DNA from: JBBRDU01 sp038230335
GTDB taxonomy: Bacteria > Verrucomicrobiota > Verrucomicrobiia > Chthoniobacterales > UBA10450
Assembly (NCBI GenBank): GCA_038230335.1
Contig: JBBRNL010000004.1
Location: forward strand, 248,001-312,000
Reading direction: 5' to 3'
Length of the DNA: 64,000 bases
The position numbers were made by a program, and so were the translations under genes. Below, in pieces: positions 52,341 to 60,727 of this stretch; within the stretch, counting starts at the first letter, position 1, and every line of letters begins with the position of its first letter. The notes below the pieces were generated by a model. The model saw nothing but the letters and a program-made list of their open reading frames with translations. It did not search any database and was not told where the DNA came from.

Positions 52341-53101
52341 CGCGCGGGCATTTCCTCCTCTTGCGCCGACAGTTTCTGCAGTTCGGCGGTTGCATCCAGG
52401 CGGCGCTCCACTGTGAAATCGTGTTGCACCAGGCCGTCGCGCATCACCACATTACGGCGCGCATAAGAGGCGATGTCGGCCTCGTGCGTCACCATCACCA
52501 CTGTGATTCCCTGACGGTTGAGCTTCTGAAAAATTCCCATAATCTCGACACTGGTCCGACTATCCAGATTCCCGGTCGGTTCGTCCGCCAGCACAACTTC
52601 AGGTTCGTTCACGAGGGCGCGGGCAATGGCCACGCGCTGCTGCTGTCCGCCCGAAAGTTGGCTGGGATGGTGGTCTTCACGACCAGTCAGCCCCACCGCC
52701 CCAAGCACGCGATCCGCGCGTTCGCGAAGTTGAGCATTGGTTAACCGATGCTCGCCATAAAGGAGAGGCAACTCGACATTCTCGCGCGCCGATGTTCGCG
52801 CAAGCAGATTAAAACTCTGAAAGACAAACCCGAGTTTCCGATTCCGGACGTCGGCGAGTCGATCGCGATCCAACCCGGACACATCCACTTCGTCCAACAT
52901 GTAGCGGCCCGAGGTCGGGCGGTCGAGACAGCCGAGAATGTTCATCAGGGTGGACTTGCCCGAACCGCTTGCTCCCATCAGTGCCACAAATTCAGCGCGA
53001 CGAATTTCGAGGGAGACACCACGCACGGCATGCACTTCCATTTCGCCGCTGCGATACGTTTTGTGCACGTTCTCGAGCCGAACCACCGTGCCGTTTTCCA
53101 T
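52337..53101 (-). CDS. MacB/LolD-type ABC transporter ATPase
   Basis: 254 residues. Walker A GASGSGKST (43-51), Q-loop FVFQSFNLLARTSARENVELPL, signature LSGGQQQR (149-156), Walker B VVLADEPTGNLD (169-180) and H-loop VTHEADIASYARR. The NLDSRTS form is the MacB/LolD/FtsE group. It pairs with the downstream permease (4-bp overlap) and lies 15 bp after the adaptor gene. Confidence 0.95.
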   Translation of the reverse strand: MENGTVVRLENVHKTYRSGEMEVHAVRGVSLEIRRAEFVALMGASGSGKSTLMNILGCLDRPTSGRYMLDEVDVSGLDRDRLADVRNRKLGFVFQSFNLLARTSARENVELPLLYGEHRLTNAQLRERADRVLGAVGLTGREDHHPSQLSGGQQQRVAIARALVNEPEVVLADEPTGNLDSRTSVEIMGIFQKLNRQGITVVMVTHEADIASYARRNVVMRDGLVQHDFTVERRLDATAELQKLSAQEEEMPAR

Positions 53102-53116
53102 CGTTTCAGAGGCCGA

Positions 53117-54340
53117 TCAGAATCGCCTTGGGCCCCCGCCGCTAAACGGATTCGGTGCCGGTGTAGATCCGCTCGTGGGCAGCGCCGTAAGATCGGCCGT
53201 GACAACCCGATCTCCTTCATTGAGTCCTTCGAGCACCTCCGTCACCACGCCATCGCTGATTCCCGTTTTGATCTGCACCGGCTGGGGCCGCGCCGACCCC
53301 GCCGCCAAAACATAGACGGTGCGTTCGCTGCGGCGCTCGCGTCCTCCGCCCTCGCGCGGACCGGCGGGCCGCGCTCCGTTCGCCCTTGCACTCCCGCCCT
53401 CTCCGGGCGTTCGACTCTCGACCGGCGTTGAGTCAGCCGGCCGGTAACGCAACGCCGCATTTTTAAGCTGCAAAACATTGTCACGATGAGCCACGACCAC
53501 CGACACGTTCGCGGTCATTCCCGGCTTCAATTTCAAATCGGCGTTGCTCACCCCGATCACCGTGTCGTAGGTCACGACATTTTGCACCGTAATCGGCGCA
53601 TTCCGGACCTGCACCACCTTGCCGTGAAAAATTCGCGCCGGAAATGCGTCCACCGTGAAATCGACCGTTTGATCGACCGTGACCACTCCGACATCTGCCT
53701 CGGCCACGTTGGCGTCGATCTGCATTTTGGCCAGGTCATTAGCGATGGCGAAAATGACGGGTGCCTGCAAGCTGGCGGCGACCGTTTGACCGACATCGAC
53801 GTTTCGAGAAATAATTACGCCGTCGATCGGCGAGGTGATGGTGCAGTGATTCAGGTCGGCTTTCGCCTTGTCCAGCGCGCCTTGCTTGATTTGCACATTC
53901 GCTTCGGCCTGATGCAGACTCGCCGTGGCCTGGTCGAGATCGACTCGCGCGGAATTCTGTTTCTTCACCAAGTCTTCCGTCCGGCCCATGTTGGCCCGAG
54001 CTAGTTCGAGCGCGGCCTGGGCTGAAGCCAGGTCCCCTTCTGTTTGCGTGACGGTGGCTTGGAATATGACCGGATCGATTTGAGCCACCACCTGGCCTGC
54101 TTTGACCTCCGAATTAAAATCTGCAAATAACTTCGCGATGTTTCCGGAAACCTGACTACCCACTTGGACCGTCACGACCGGATTCAGAGTACCCGTGGCC
54201 GTGACCGCTTGTATAATTACCCCGCGCGTCGTGCTCGCCGTCTGATAATTGGTTGCTCCGCGACGTTCACACTGGCGTAGGAGCAGAAACAATAGCAGCC
54301 CGCCGCCAATCAATGCCAGGACGGACAGATAGCGTTTCAT
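53117..54340 (-). CDS. MacA-like periplasmic adaptor (HlyD/MFP family)
   Basis: 407 residues from the ATG at 54340 (MKRYLSVLALIGGGLLLFLLL), which opens an N-terminal anchor. A barrel-sandwich hybrid (QVGSQVSGNIAKLFADFNSEVKAGQVVAQID) and its second half (SPIDGVIISRNVDVGQTVAA) flank a long coiled-coil hairpin (about 90-160). The C-terminal beta-barrel and membrane-proximal domains follow. A low-complexity Gly/Arg/Pro insert sits near residue 320. It would link the inner-membrane exporter to an outer-membrane TolC-type channel, not found in the window. Confidence 0.92.
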   Translation of the reverse strand: MKRYLSVLALIGGGLLLFLLLRQCERRGATNYQTASTTRGVIIQAVTATGTLNPVVTVQVGSQVSGNIAKLFADFNSEVKAGQVVAQIDPVIFQATVTQTEGDLASAQAALELARANMGRTEDLVKKQNSARVDLDQATASLHQAEANVQIKQGALDKAKADLNHCTITSPIDGVIISRNVDVGQTVAASLQAPVIFAIANDLAKMQIDANVAEADVGVVTVDQTVDFTVDAFPARIFHGKVVQVRNAPITVQNVVTYDTVIGVSNADLKLKPGMTANVSVVVAHRDNVLQLKNAALRYRPADSTPVESRTPGEGGSARANGARPAGPREGGGRERRSERTVYVLAAGSARPQPVQIKTGISDGVVTEVLEGLNEGDRVVTADLTALPTSGSTPAPNPFSGGGPRRF

Positions 54341-54388
54341 GCAGGTGATGTTTGACTTCGCATGCAAGTAAAATGACAGGGAGAGCTA

Positions 54389-55183
54389 GTGCGGCGTTAC
54401 ATCGAAATCTACTCCATCATCCTTCGTAACTCCCTCATCCGCGAGCTGAGTTTCAAAGCCAATTTCCTGCTTTGGATGCTGGTCGAGGTTCTTTGGTTCT
54501 GCGGGCAGATCGTGTTTTTCAGCATCATCTTCGGGAATGTTAACCGCCTGGGCGACTGGTCGAAATGGGAGGTGGTGTTACTGGTCGGGACGCACCAGAT
54601 CATCGCACAGCTTTTTCAGGCTTTCTTCTTCGTCAACGTGGCGAATATCCCCGAACTCGTCCGCACCGGTAAGCTGGATTCGCTCCTCGTTCTCCCGATA
54701 GACAGCCAGTTCGCCGTGTCGACCAAACAGTTTGGGCTGGATAGCGTCATCAACGCCATCGTGGGCGCCGTCGTGGTTGTCGTATCTCTCTCAAAACTGG
54801 GTGTCGTCCCCACGCCCTCTTCTGTAATTCTCTACGTGATCGCTCTGGGTTTCGGAGTCGCCGTCCACTATTCCATCATGCTCAGCCTCGCCGCCGTCAG
54901 CTTCTGGATCGTGCGCGCGCAGGGACTCGTTTACGGCTACTTCAATTTCCTCAATATCGCGCGTTACCCTGACGTGATTTTTCCCCCGATCTTTCGCTTT
55001 ATCTTCGGCTGGATTGTCCCGGTGGTCATCGTGGCCAACATTCCAGCTCGGCTCCTCATCAAATCACTCGGCCAACCCGGCTGGCTCATGTTTCAGTTGG
55101 TCGTCGCCTCGACCGTTATCTCGGTGCTCTCCCGATGTTTTTGGCGTTTTGCCTTGCGCCATTACTCGAGCGCCAGCTCCTGA
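54389..55183 (+). CDS. ABC-2 family transporter permease (second of two)
   Basis: 264 residues from a GTG at 54389, with six membrane segments. It begins MRRYIEIYSIILRNSLIRELSFKANFLLW and contains NIPELVRTGKLDSLLVLPIDSQF and LSLAAVSFWIVRAQGLVYGYFNFLNIARYPDVIFPP, the ABC-2_6 (COG3694) pattern. It is probably the partner of the permease at 49898-50704. Its ATPase is not in the window. It diverges from the MacA-like gene. Confidence 0.83.
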   Translation: MRRYIEIYSIILRNSLIRELSFKANFLLWMLVEVLWFCGQIVFFSIIFGNVNRLGDWSKWEVVLLVGTHQIIAQLFQAFFFVNVANIPELVRTGKLDSLLVLPIDSQFAVSTKQFGLDSVINAIVGAVVVVVSLSKLGVVPTPSSVILYVIALGFGVAVHYSIMLSLAAVSFWIVRAQGLVYGYFNFLNIARYPDVIFPPIFRFIFGWIVPVVIVANIPARLLIKSLGQPGWLMFQLVVASTVISVLSRCFWRFALRHYSSASS

Positions 55184-55304
55184 AAAGAGCGTAAAAAACG
55201 GCTCAAATCAGGGGTTTCCCGCTGGGAAATCTCCGCTTGCGACTTTGGCGAAATGTCCTTAATTATGCCTCCGCTCGGCGCCGGACAACGGCGCCTCTTC
55301 AATT

Positions 55305-55994
55305 ATGGCCAAATCCACAAAAAAGAAGGCTCCGAAAAAGAAGGTGGCTGCGCCTAAAGCGAAGACAGCGCACAAGTCTTCTCCCGCCCGTCCGGCTCCG
55401 AAAAAGGCGGCCAAAAGCCCCGCCAAGGCCAAGCGGGCAAATCACGTTTCCGCTTCGAAAAAGGGAAACAACAGCGCGCCCGATACTCTCAAATTACTCG
55501 GTAACAATCGCAAGGAACGAAAGCTCGACCCGTTCACGCGTCAGCAGAAGGACAAGCTCCTCCAACTCCGCGATGCCATGGTCGATTCGATGGCCGGCGT
55601 GGCCCAGGATACTTTGCGTTCACGCGCCGAAGGGAGCGAAGCTTCCGCCTTTGGCATGCACCAGGCCGATGCCGGATCGGATGCTTACGATCGCGATTTT
55701 GCCCTGAGCCTGCTTTCGCAGGAACAAGACGCTCTCTACGAAATCGATCAGGCCCTCAAGCGGATCGAACTCGGAACCTACGGCGTTTGCGAGATGTCAG
55801 GCAAACACATCCTCCGGGCCCGGCTCGAGGCCATTCCCTTTGCCCGCTTCACCGTCGAATGCCAGTCGCAGCTCGAGAAACAAAATAAGGCGTCCCGCGT
55901 TCGCCAATCCGTGACTTCTCTCTTCGGATTAACGGACGACGAAGGCGGCGAAGGCGAAGAGGAAGAAGCGCCGGCGCAGAAATCAGAGGATTAA
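55305..55994 (+). CDS. DksA/TraR-family protein with basic N-terminal extension
   Basis: 229 residues. The first about 65 residues are almost only Lys, Ala, Pro and Ser (repeats of APKKK and SPAK type), like histone H1 tails, and should bind nucleic acid. The rest is the DksA coiled coil (RQQKDKLLQLRDAMVDSMAGV, DRDFALSLLSQEQDALYEIDQALKRI) and zinc-finger region (GTYGVCEMSGKHILRARLEAIPFARFTVECQSQLE). Only two of the four usual cysteines remain, as in other PVC members. DksA proteins bind the RNA polymerase secondary channel. rpmG follows 3 bp later. Confidence 0.85.
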   Translation: MAKSTKKKAPKKKVAAPKAKTAHKSSPARPAPKKAAKSPAKAKRANHVSASKKGNNSAPDTLKLLGNNRKERKLDPFTRQQKDKLLQLRDAMVDSMAGVAQDTLRSRAEGSEASAFGMHQADAGSDAYDRDFALSLLSQEQDALYEIDQALKRIELGTYGVCEMSGKHILRARLEAIPFARFTVECQSQLEKQNKASRVRQSVTSLFGLTDDEGGEGEEEEAPAQKSED

Positions 55995-55997
55995 AGT

Positions 55998-56171
55998 ATG
56001 GCGCAGGAAATTATCACTTTGGAATGCACCGAGGCCAAGGCGCTCGGAAAACCGGTCTCGCGCTACATGAGCACGCGGAACAAGAAGAGTCCGCGGACGC
56101 CGAATCGTTTGGAAAAGAAGAAATACAATCCATTCCTGCGCAAGCATACGCTCCATCGCGAAACGAAGTAA
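55998..56171 (+). CDS. rpmG: 50S ribosomal protein bL33
   Basis: 57 residues: MAQEIITLECTEAKALGKP, then SRYMSTRNKK and NRLEKKKYNPFLRKHTLHRETK, a clear bL33 C-terminus. It has a single cysteine, so it is a C-minus type without a zinc site. The gene begins 3 bp after the dksA-like stop and ends 6 bp before rpsR. Confidence 0.95.
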   Translation: MAQEIITLECTEAKALGKPVSRYMSTRNKKSPRTPNRLEKKKYNPFLRKHTLHRETK

Positions 56172-56177
56172 CCAGCC

Positions 56178-56417
56178 ATGCAACCAAAAACAGCCAAACG
56201 CCGTTCCGCTTTCCGCCGCGCCAATCGCACGATGCCCCGTCGCCGCATCGATATCTCAATCGAAGCGATCGATTATAAGAATCCCGATCTTCTGAAAAAA
56301 TTCGTGACCGAGAGTGGCAAGATTCTGCCCCGTCGCGTCACTGGGATGCCCGCGCATTTGCATCGCAAGATCACGCGCGAAATCAAGCGCAGCCGGTCCG
56401 TCCTGCTGATGAAGTAG
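56178..56417 (+). CDS. rpsR: 30S ribosomal protein bS18
   Basis: 79 residues containing IDYKNPDLLKKFVTESGKILPRRVTGMPAHLHRKITREIKRSR, the bS18 signature in which S18 binds S6 on the 30S platform. Usually next to rpsF and rplI; here it follows rpmG instead. The N-terminus is Arg-rich (KTAKRRSAFRRANRTMPRRR). Confidence 0.96.
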   Translation: MQPKTAKRRSAFRRANRTMPRRRIDISIEAIDYKNPDLLKKFVTESGKILPRRVTGMPAHLHRKITREIKRSRSVLLMK

Positions 56418-56425
56418 GGTTGTGA

Positions 56426-56465
56426 CATCGGTCTCCGGCCGATGAAGAAATGGGCGGAAGCCCAT
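56426..56465. terminator. Two tandem hairpins after rpsR
   Basis: CATCGG / CCGATG around a 7-nt loop (56426-56444) and ATGGGC / GCCCAT around GGAA (56450-56465), in the gap between convergent genes. No T-run, so they may be repeat units doubling as terminators. Confidence 0.45.
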
Positions 56466-56475
56466 GCCACCGCGT

Positions 56476-56838
56476 TTACGCTTTGCGCGTGCGCTCGCCC
56501 TGCTCGATCAATTTCCAGAATTCGCGCGTCTCGCCCAGTTGTGCGTCCTCCGCGATCGGAAGTTTGCTACGAAACAGAAAATCCCGCAGCGTATTCTTGT
56601 GCAGGACCCGGTGGATCGTAATGCCTTCCACCCGTTTGTCGAAATAGATCCGGTAATCCTTGGCCCGATAGCGATAGAGCTTCTTTCCCTCTCGCTCGAT
56701 CACGCCGAAACGCTTTGAATCCAGCCGATCCAGATCCTCCGGCAGGATTTGGAACTCCGCCAGCAGCTCGAGTTGTAGAGATTTAGGCAGGGCCGAAATC
56801 TCCGCCGCGCTCAGCTCATTGAAGACAATCTGGAACAT
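56476..56838 (-). CDS. RelE/ParE-like small protein
   Basis: 120 residues. The core (about 48-85: REGKKLYRYRAKDYRIYFDKRVEGITIHRVLHKNTLRDF) has the beta-hairpin and basic residues of the RelE/ParE toxin fold, with a helical N-terminus (SAAEISALPKSLQLELLAEF) and an extra C-terminal helix. No antitoxin gene is next to it, and it follows alr, so a stable chromosomal role rather than a classic toxin is possible. The call rests on fold pattern only. Confidence 0.5.
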   Translation of the reverse strand: MFQIVFNELSAAEISALPKSLQLELLAEFQILPEDLDRLDSKRFGVIEREGKKLYRYRAKDYRIYFDKRVEGITIHRVLHKNTLRDFLFRSKLPIAEDAQLGETREFWKLIEQGERTRKA

Positions 56839-56902
56839 CGCTCTCTCAGACTAACCGCGCCGCCTCTGCCTGCCAACTCTACAAAATCTCGCGCGGCCAA
56901 AT

Positions 56903-58006
56903 CTATGAAACGTACACCCGTCGCACGCGCTGCCCCACGCGCGTTGTAATCTCCCAGGTAATCGCGTCCGCCCGCTCCGCCAGTTCGGCGCACGAAATCT
57001 CGGCGCTATCCTGGCGTCCCATCAACACAACTTCGTCGCCGCTTTCGGCACCGGGGACGTCCGATACATCAACCATTATCAGGTCCATCGTGACCCGCCC
57101 CAGCAGCGGGCACCGATGACCCCGCACCAGGACCGCTGCGTCTCGATTCGAAAGATGGCGCGGGTAGCCGTCCGCGTACCCGGCCGTCAGGGTTGCAACT
57201 CTCATCTCCTTGGGTGTGATGAAGGTCCGGCCATAACTGATCGAGCGTCCCTTCGGCATATCGCGGATAAGACCAATCCGCGTTTTCCATGTCATGACCG
57301 GTCGCAAAATTTTCTGGAACTCGGCCAGGGGGGAGATTCCGTAGAGCATGATGCCGGTGCGAACGAAATCGAAACTGGGATCAGCGTAAGCCAATACGCC
57401 GGCACTGGGCAGGGCATGGACTTTGTAGTCCCCCGGAACCTCCTGGCGAAGCCGCTGAATCAGCTTTGCAAAACTCGCCAGTTCGTCCCGCGTGTAGCTT
57501 TCATCCTCATTCGAAACGGGGAGATGCGTGGAGATGCTATGTACTCTCAGTTGAGGAAGCGCCGCTACTTTACGGAACACATCAATGGCTTGCGCTTCCG
57601 GCGTGCCCATTCGTCCCATGCCCGTATCAACCACGAAGCAAACAGCCAACGGTTCATTTCTGGCCAGCCGATCAAAGTCTTGCGCTTCCTCGAGTGTGGA
57701 AATCGAAGGGATGAATTGCCCCGCCGCGATGCCCGGGCGCTCGTCGGGCAACGCCGGTCCCAGCACAATCACCGGATGAGACAGCAGACTGCGCAGCGTG
57801 GTCGCCTCCTCCAAATTCGCGACGCCAAACAACTGCGCTTCAGCTTGTAACGCCTGCGCCACGCCGACCATGCCATGACCGTAGGCGTTCGCTTTGACGA
57901 CAGCGAGAAGCTCGGCCGACCCGATACGTTCGCGCACCATCTTTGCGTTGTGCCGTAAGGCCGCCCGATCAATCTCCGCCCAGCATCGATAAGTCTCAGT
58001 ATTCAT
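56903..58006 (-). CDS. alr: Alanine racemase
   Basis: PLP enzyme making D-alanine for peptidoglycan. 367 residues. The PLP lysine is K38 in VVKANAYGHGMVGVA, the catalytic tyrosine is in LTAGYADGYPR, and GRVTMDLIMVDVSDVPGAESGDEVVLMG is the C-terminal beta-domain signature. The start overlaps tsaB by 11 bp. It supplies the same pathway as mpl and mrdA in the window. Confidence 0.96.
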   Translation of the reverse strand: MNTETYRCWAEIDRAALRHNAKMVRERIGSAELLAVVKANAYGHGMVGVAQALQAEAQLFGVANLEEATTLRSLLSHPVIVLGPALPDERPGIAAGQFIPSISTLEEAQDFDRLARNEPLAVCFVVDTGMGRMGTPEAQAIDVFRKVAALPQLRVHSISTHLPVSNEDESYTRDELASFAKLIQRLRQEVPGDYKVHALPSAGVLAYADPSFDFVRTGIMLYGISPLAEFQKILRPVMTWKTRIGLIRDMPKGRSISYGRTFITPKEMRVATLTAGYADGYPRHLSNRDAAVLVRGHRCPLLGRVTMDLIMVDVSDVPGAESGDEVVLMGRQDSAEISCAELAERADAITWEITTRVGQRVRRVYVS

Positions 58007-58625
58007 GCACGATCGCGACTGACGGAATGAGTTTTTTCGGCATGGTAATGTGAGGTTCGCGCAAATACATCGGCTGAAGGGGCGGCCTTAAAAAGCGGCG
58101 GTTTTCATCCTGGGCAAGTCCCGCCAACAGCGCCGCGGTCGGATAGGCTGATCGCACACGGTCGAATTGCGGCAAGTCATCGGAAGACAACACCGGCAGC
58201 GAATCGCGATCGGCCAACCTCGTCCGCATTTCCTCTTCGCTCCACAACTCCGGCTCGTGCGCGAGAGAACGATTCTCAATCCGCGCGAGAAAGAAGGTTT
58301 GGCGGCGAGCATCGCCGATGGCGTAATAGTTCGGCACCTCACAGGGCAACGCACAAATTGACGGCAGACCAACCAGGCGAACGCGGCCCATCGCCCGCAA
58401 TCCGATGGCGGCCGAGATGGCAATTCGGACGCCCGCGTAGGAGCCCGGGCCGAGACCGACCACGATCACGTCGGGTGCTCCGTAAGTTTTCACCATCGTT
58501 TCGAGGCTTTCGAAGAACGGCCCGGAATTCTTGCGATCGTTAGGCCAATCCTTCTCAATACAGTCCTTGTCCCTCCAGGCGACACTGCCCCGCGCGGTTG
58601 ACAGCTCAAGTGCCAGAATTTTCAT
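57996..58625 (-). CDS. tsaB: tRNA threonylcarbamoyladenosine complex subunit TsaB
   Basis: 209 residues of the ASKHA fold: MKILALELSTARGSVAW start, KTYGAPDVIVVGLGPGSYAGVRIAISAAIGLRAMG and VGLPSICALPC. It is the non-catalytic partner of TsaD and works with TsaE in making t6A37 of tRNAs. It overlaps alr by 11 bp and tsaE by 4 bp. The C-terminal about 60 residues are divergent. Confidence 0.92.
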   Translation of the reverse strand: MKILALELSTARGSVAWRDKDCIEKDWPNDRKNSGPFFESLETMVKTYGAPDVIVVGLGPGSYAGVRIAISAAIGLRAMGRVRLVGLPSICALPCEVPNYYAIGDARRQTFFLARIENRSLAHEPELWSEEEMRTRLADRDSLPVLSSDDLPQFDRVRSAYPTAALLAGLAQDENRRFLRPPLQPMYLREPHITMPKKLIPSVAIVHEY

Positions 58626-59035
58626 GGCAGGTGGATTTTTCTTTGGTCCGGTGATGTCATCTCGATTTTAATCCAGTGCGCCGTCGCCGGGATCAACTCA
58701 GGAAAACGGTCAGCCCACTCTACGACCGAAACTCCGTCACCAAAAAAATAATCATCCAGCGCAAGACGCGCGGCCGAGCGTGCATCTTCAAGTCGAAAGA
58801 AATCGAGATGATAGACGGGGAGCCGGCCTCCTGGATACTCGTGCATAATCGTGAAAGTCGGACTTGTCACGGGACCCGCGCTGCCCAGGCCAGCCACCAG
58901 CCCCTTGCTGAAATGCGTCTTTCCTGCCCCAAGGTCGCCCTGCAACGCCACGACGTCTCCCGCGCAGAGTCTGTGCGCGAAACGCTGACCCAGCGCTTCG
59001 GTTTCCGCCGCGCTATTGGAAGTGAACGTAGCCAC
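58622..59035 (-). CDS. tsaE: tRNA threonylcarbamoyladenosine complex ATPase TsaE
   Basis: 137 residues. P-loop GDLGAGKT (33-40) with HFSKGLVAGLG, the SPTFTIMHEYPGGRLPVYHLDFFRL segment, and the DYFFGDGVSVVEWADRFPELIP block with the family Trp/Glu. It overlaps thiL by 23 bp, so thiL translation probably feeds it. No tsaD in the window. Confidence 0.95.
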   Translation of the reverse strand: MATFTSNSAAETEALGQRFAHRLCAGDVVALQGDLGAGKTHFSKGLVAGLGSAGPVTSPTFTIMHEYPGGRLPVYHLDFFRLEDARSAARLALDDYFFGDGVSVVEWADRFPELIPATAHWIKIEMTSPDQRKIHLP

Positions 59036-59900
59036 CGGGAAGTTTTTGATTAGGCCTCGCCGATTTGCGAGTCAACCGGCCGATTCTGGACAGGGGCAGT
59101 TTTGGAAAACGCTTGTGCCAGCGTTTGATCAATCTGGCGCGATCTGCGGCCGGGACAGAAAAAAGAAGCTCGTAGTCTTCCCCATCCGCCATGGCCTGCT
59201 TGATCCCGGACCCGGCGGTCCGGGGCAGACTCTTCTCATCGATTTCGAAGCCCACCCGACTGGCCGCGGCGAGTCGCGGAAGGTCGGCCCCCAATCCGTC
59301 GCTCAAATCCATCATGGCATGAATGGCAAAATTCTTCGTTAGCCAGCGCGATTCGTCGATCCTCGGAACGAACGTCAAATGTTTGCCGCGGATCGATCCT
59401 CCGAGATTGCCCGTCACGAAAAGATCGTCGCCCGCCTTGCCCCCGCCCCGCGCAACCCAGCGATCGCGTTCCACAAAGCCTGACACCGTCACGGAAATGG
59501 CGATCGGCCCGGGCGTGCCGCTTGTTTCGCCACCGACGATGGCAACATTGAATTCAGACGCAGCCCGCGTGAGTCCCTCGTATAGCTTCTTGACCCACAG
59601 AGTCGTCGTTCCGCTCGGAAGCATCAACGTAATCAAGGCAAACTGCGGAACTCCCGACATCGCCGCAAAATCGCTGAGAGGCCGCATCATGGCCTTCCAT
59701 CCGATCGACCGCGGCGGTGTCGCGGTCAGGAAGTGAACCTTTTCCACCACGCAATCGCATTTGAGCAAGAGCAGCCTGCCACCGGGCGACGGAACAACTG
59801 CGCAATCGTCCCCCGCCGGGGCGATCACAGAGCGCGGCCGCCCGAGTGACGGGAGCAGTTCGGCCAGAAGCCGATCCTCGCCCGATCGGCGTAGCTTCAT
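59013..59900 (-). CDS. thiL: Thiamine-monophosphate kinase
   Basis: Makes thiamine diphosphate, the active cofactor, from the monophosphate. 295 residues of the PurM/SelD-type fold. GDDCAVVPSPGGRLLLLKCDCVVEKVHF carries the metal aspartates, followed by WKAMMRPLSDFAAMSGVPQFALITLMLP, VGGETSGTPGPIAISVTVSGFV and MMDLSDGLGADLPRLAAAS. It lies between the CPBP protease gene (4-bp overlap) and tsaE. The thiazole genes thiS and thiH are 53 kb away in the window. Confidence 0.95.
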   Translation of the reverse strand: MKLRRSGEDRLLAELLPSLGRPRSVIAPAGDDCAVVPSPGGRLLLLKCDCVVEKVHFLTATPPRSIGWKAMMRPLSDFAAMSGVPQFALITLMLPSGTTTLWVKKLYEGLTRAASEFNVAIVGGETSGTPGPIAISVTVSGFVERDRWVARGGGKAGDDLFVTGNLGGSIRGKHLTFVPRIDESRWLTKNFAIHAMMDLSDGLGADLPRLAAASRVGFEIDEKSLPRTAGSGIKQAMADGEDYELLFSVPAADRARLIKRWHKRFPKLPLSRIGRLTRKSARPNQKLPGGYVHFQ

Positions 59901-60694
59901 TGGTCAGACAACTGAGGAAATGCCAGGAACGCCAGAGTTAACGAATTGAAAAGCGAATGCATGGTCATGGAGACCAGAATCGATCCACTCCATTCGTAGG
60001 CAAGGGTAAAGCAAATACCCAAAACAAAAAGCGGGGCAAAAGAAGGAAGATGAGCATGAACGGCCGCAAAAAGAAGGGCCGTAAAAACCAGGCCGCCGAA
60101 GCGGCCGATGTAACGTCGCAAGACGCCGTATAGGAAAAAACGAAAGACGAACTCCTCCGAGATCGGCGCAACCGCCACGGCCAGAACGATGATCATCACT
60201 CTCTGCTCCATCGTATTGGAGCCGTTGAACAGCTCGACAATGTTCTGTTTGCTCGAGCCATGCTCGAAACGCTGCATCAGGGCATCCGCTCCCGAAATGA
60301 GCGGATAGGCCGCCAAAAGCAACAATGTGCCGGTGCCGATCGCCCTAGCCAGGCCATATTTGGAAAGCCCGGCCAGTCGGTCGACGTTAAGCCGGCGCAG
60401 CTCCAGAAATCCAATCAGAATCAGGAGAACGACGATGGTCAGAACAAGATTGGCCGCCAGATCGCGCGAGCCCAGCGGCGCGGCCGGAGCCGAGACCGAG
60501 GCAATGACGTTGAGCAATAGAAATGAAATCAGGACAAGGGCGACGACCGCTTCGGCCAGCCCAAAAGTATTTACTGGGGCGCTTTCGTCAGAGACGATAG
60601 GCGCACGAGCGCTAATTTGACGAATGAGCGCCGTATAAACGTAGAATCCGGCCAAAAACCAAAGCCCGGACAGGATAAAGATCAGCGCGTTCAC
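59897..60694 (-). CDS. CPBP family intramembrane metalloprotease
   Basis: 265 residues with about seven membrane segments. Abi/CAAX-type motifs: E180-E181-FVF-R185 (ISEEFVFRFFLYG), H213/H215 (LFAAVHAHL) and H246 (MTMHSLFNS), the expected Glu-Glu and histidines for zinc in the membrane. Members cleave membrane-bound substrates; bacterial roles vary. It overlaps thiL by 4 bp, and sppA lies 33 bp upstream. Confidence 0.9.
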   Translation of the reverse strand: MNALIFILSGLWFLAGFYVYTALIRQISARAPIVSDESAPVNTFGLAEAVVALVLISFLLLNVIASVSAPAAPLGSRDLAANLVLTIVVLLILIGFLELRRLNVDRLAGLSKYGLARAIGTGTLLLLAAYPLISGADALMQRFEHGSSKQNIVELFNGSNTMEQRVMIIVLAVAVAPISEEFVFRFFLYGVLRRYIGRFGGLVFTALLFAAVHAHLPSFAPLFVLGICFTLAYEWSGSILVSMTMHSLFNSLTLAFLAFPQLSDQ

Positions 60695-60727
60695 CTACGC
60701 CTCGAACGACATCGGAGACTCTGCCCG

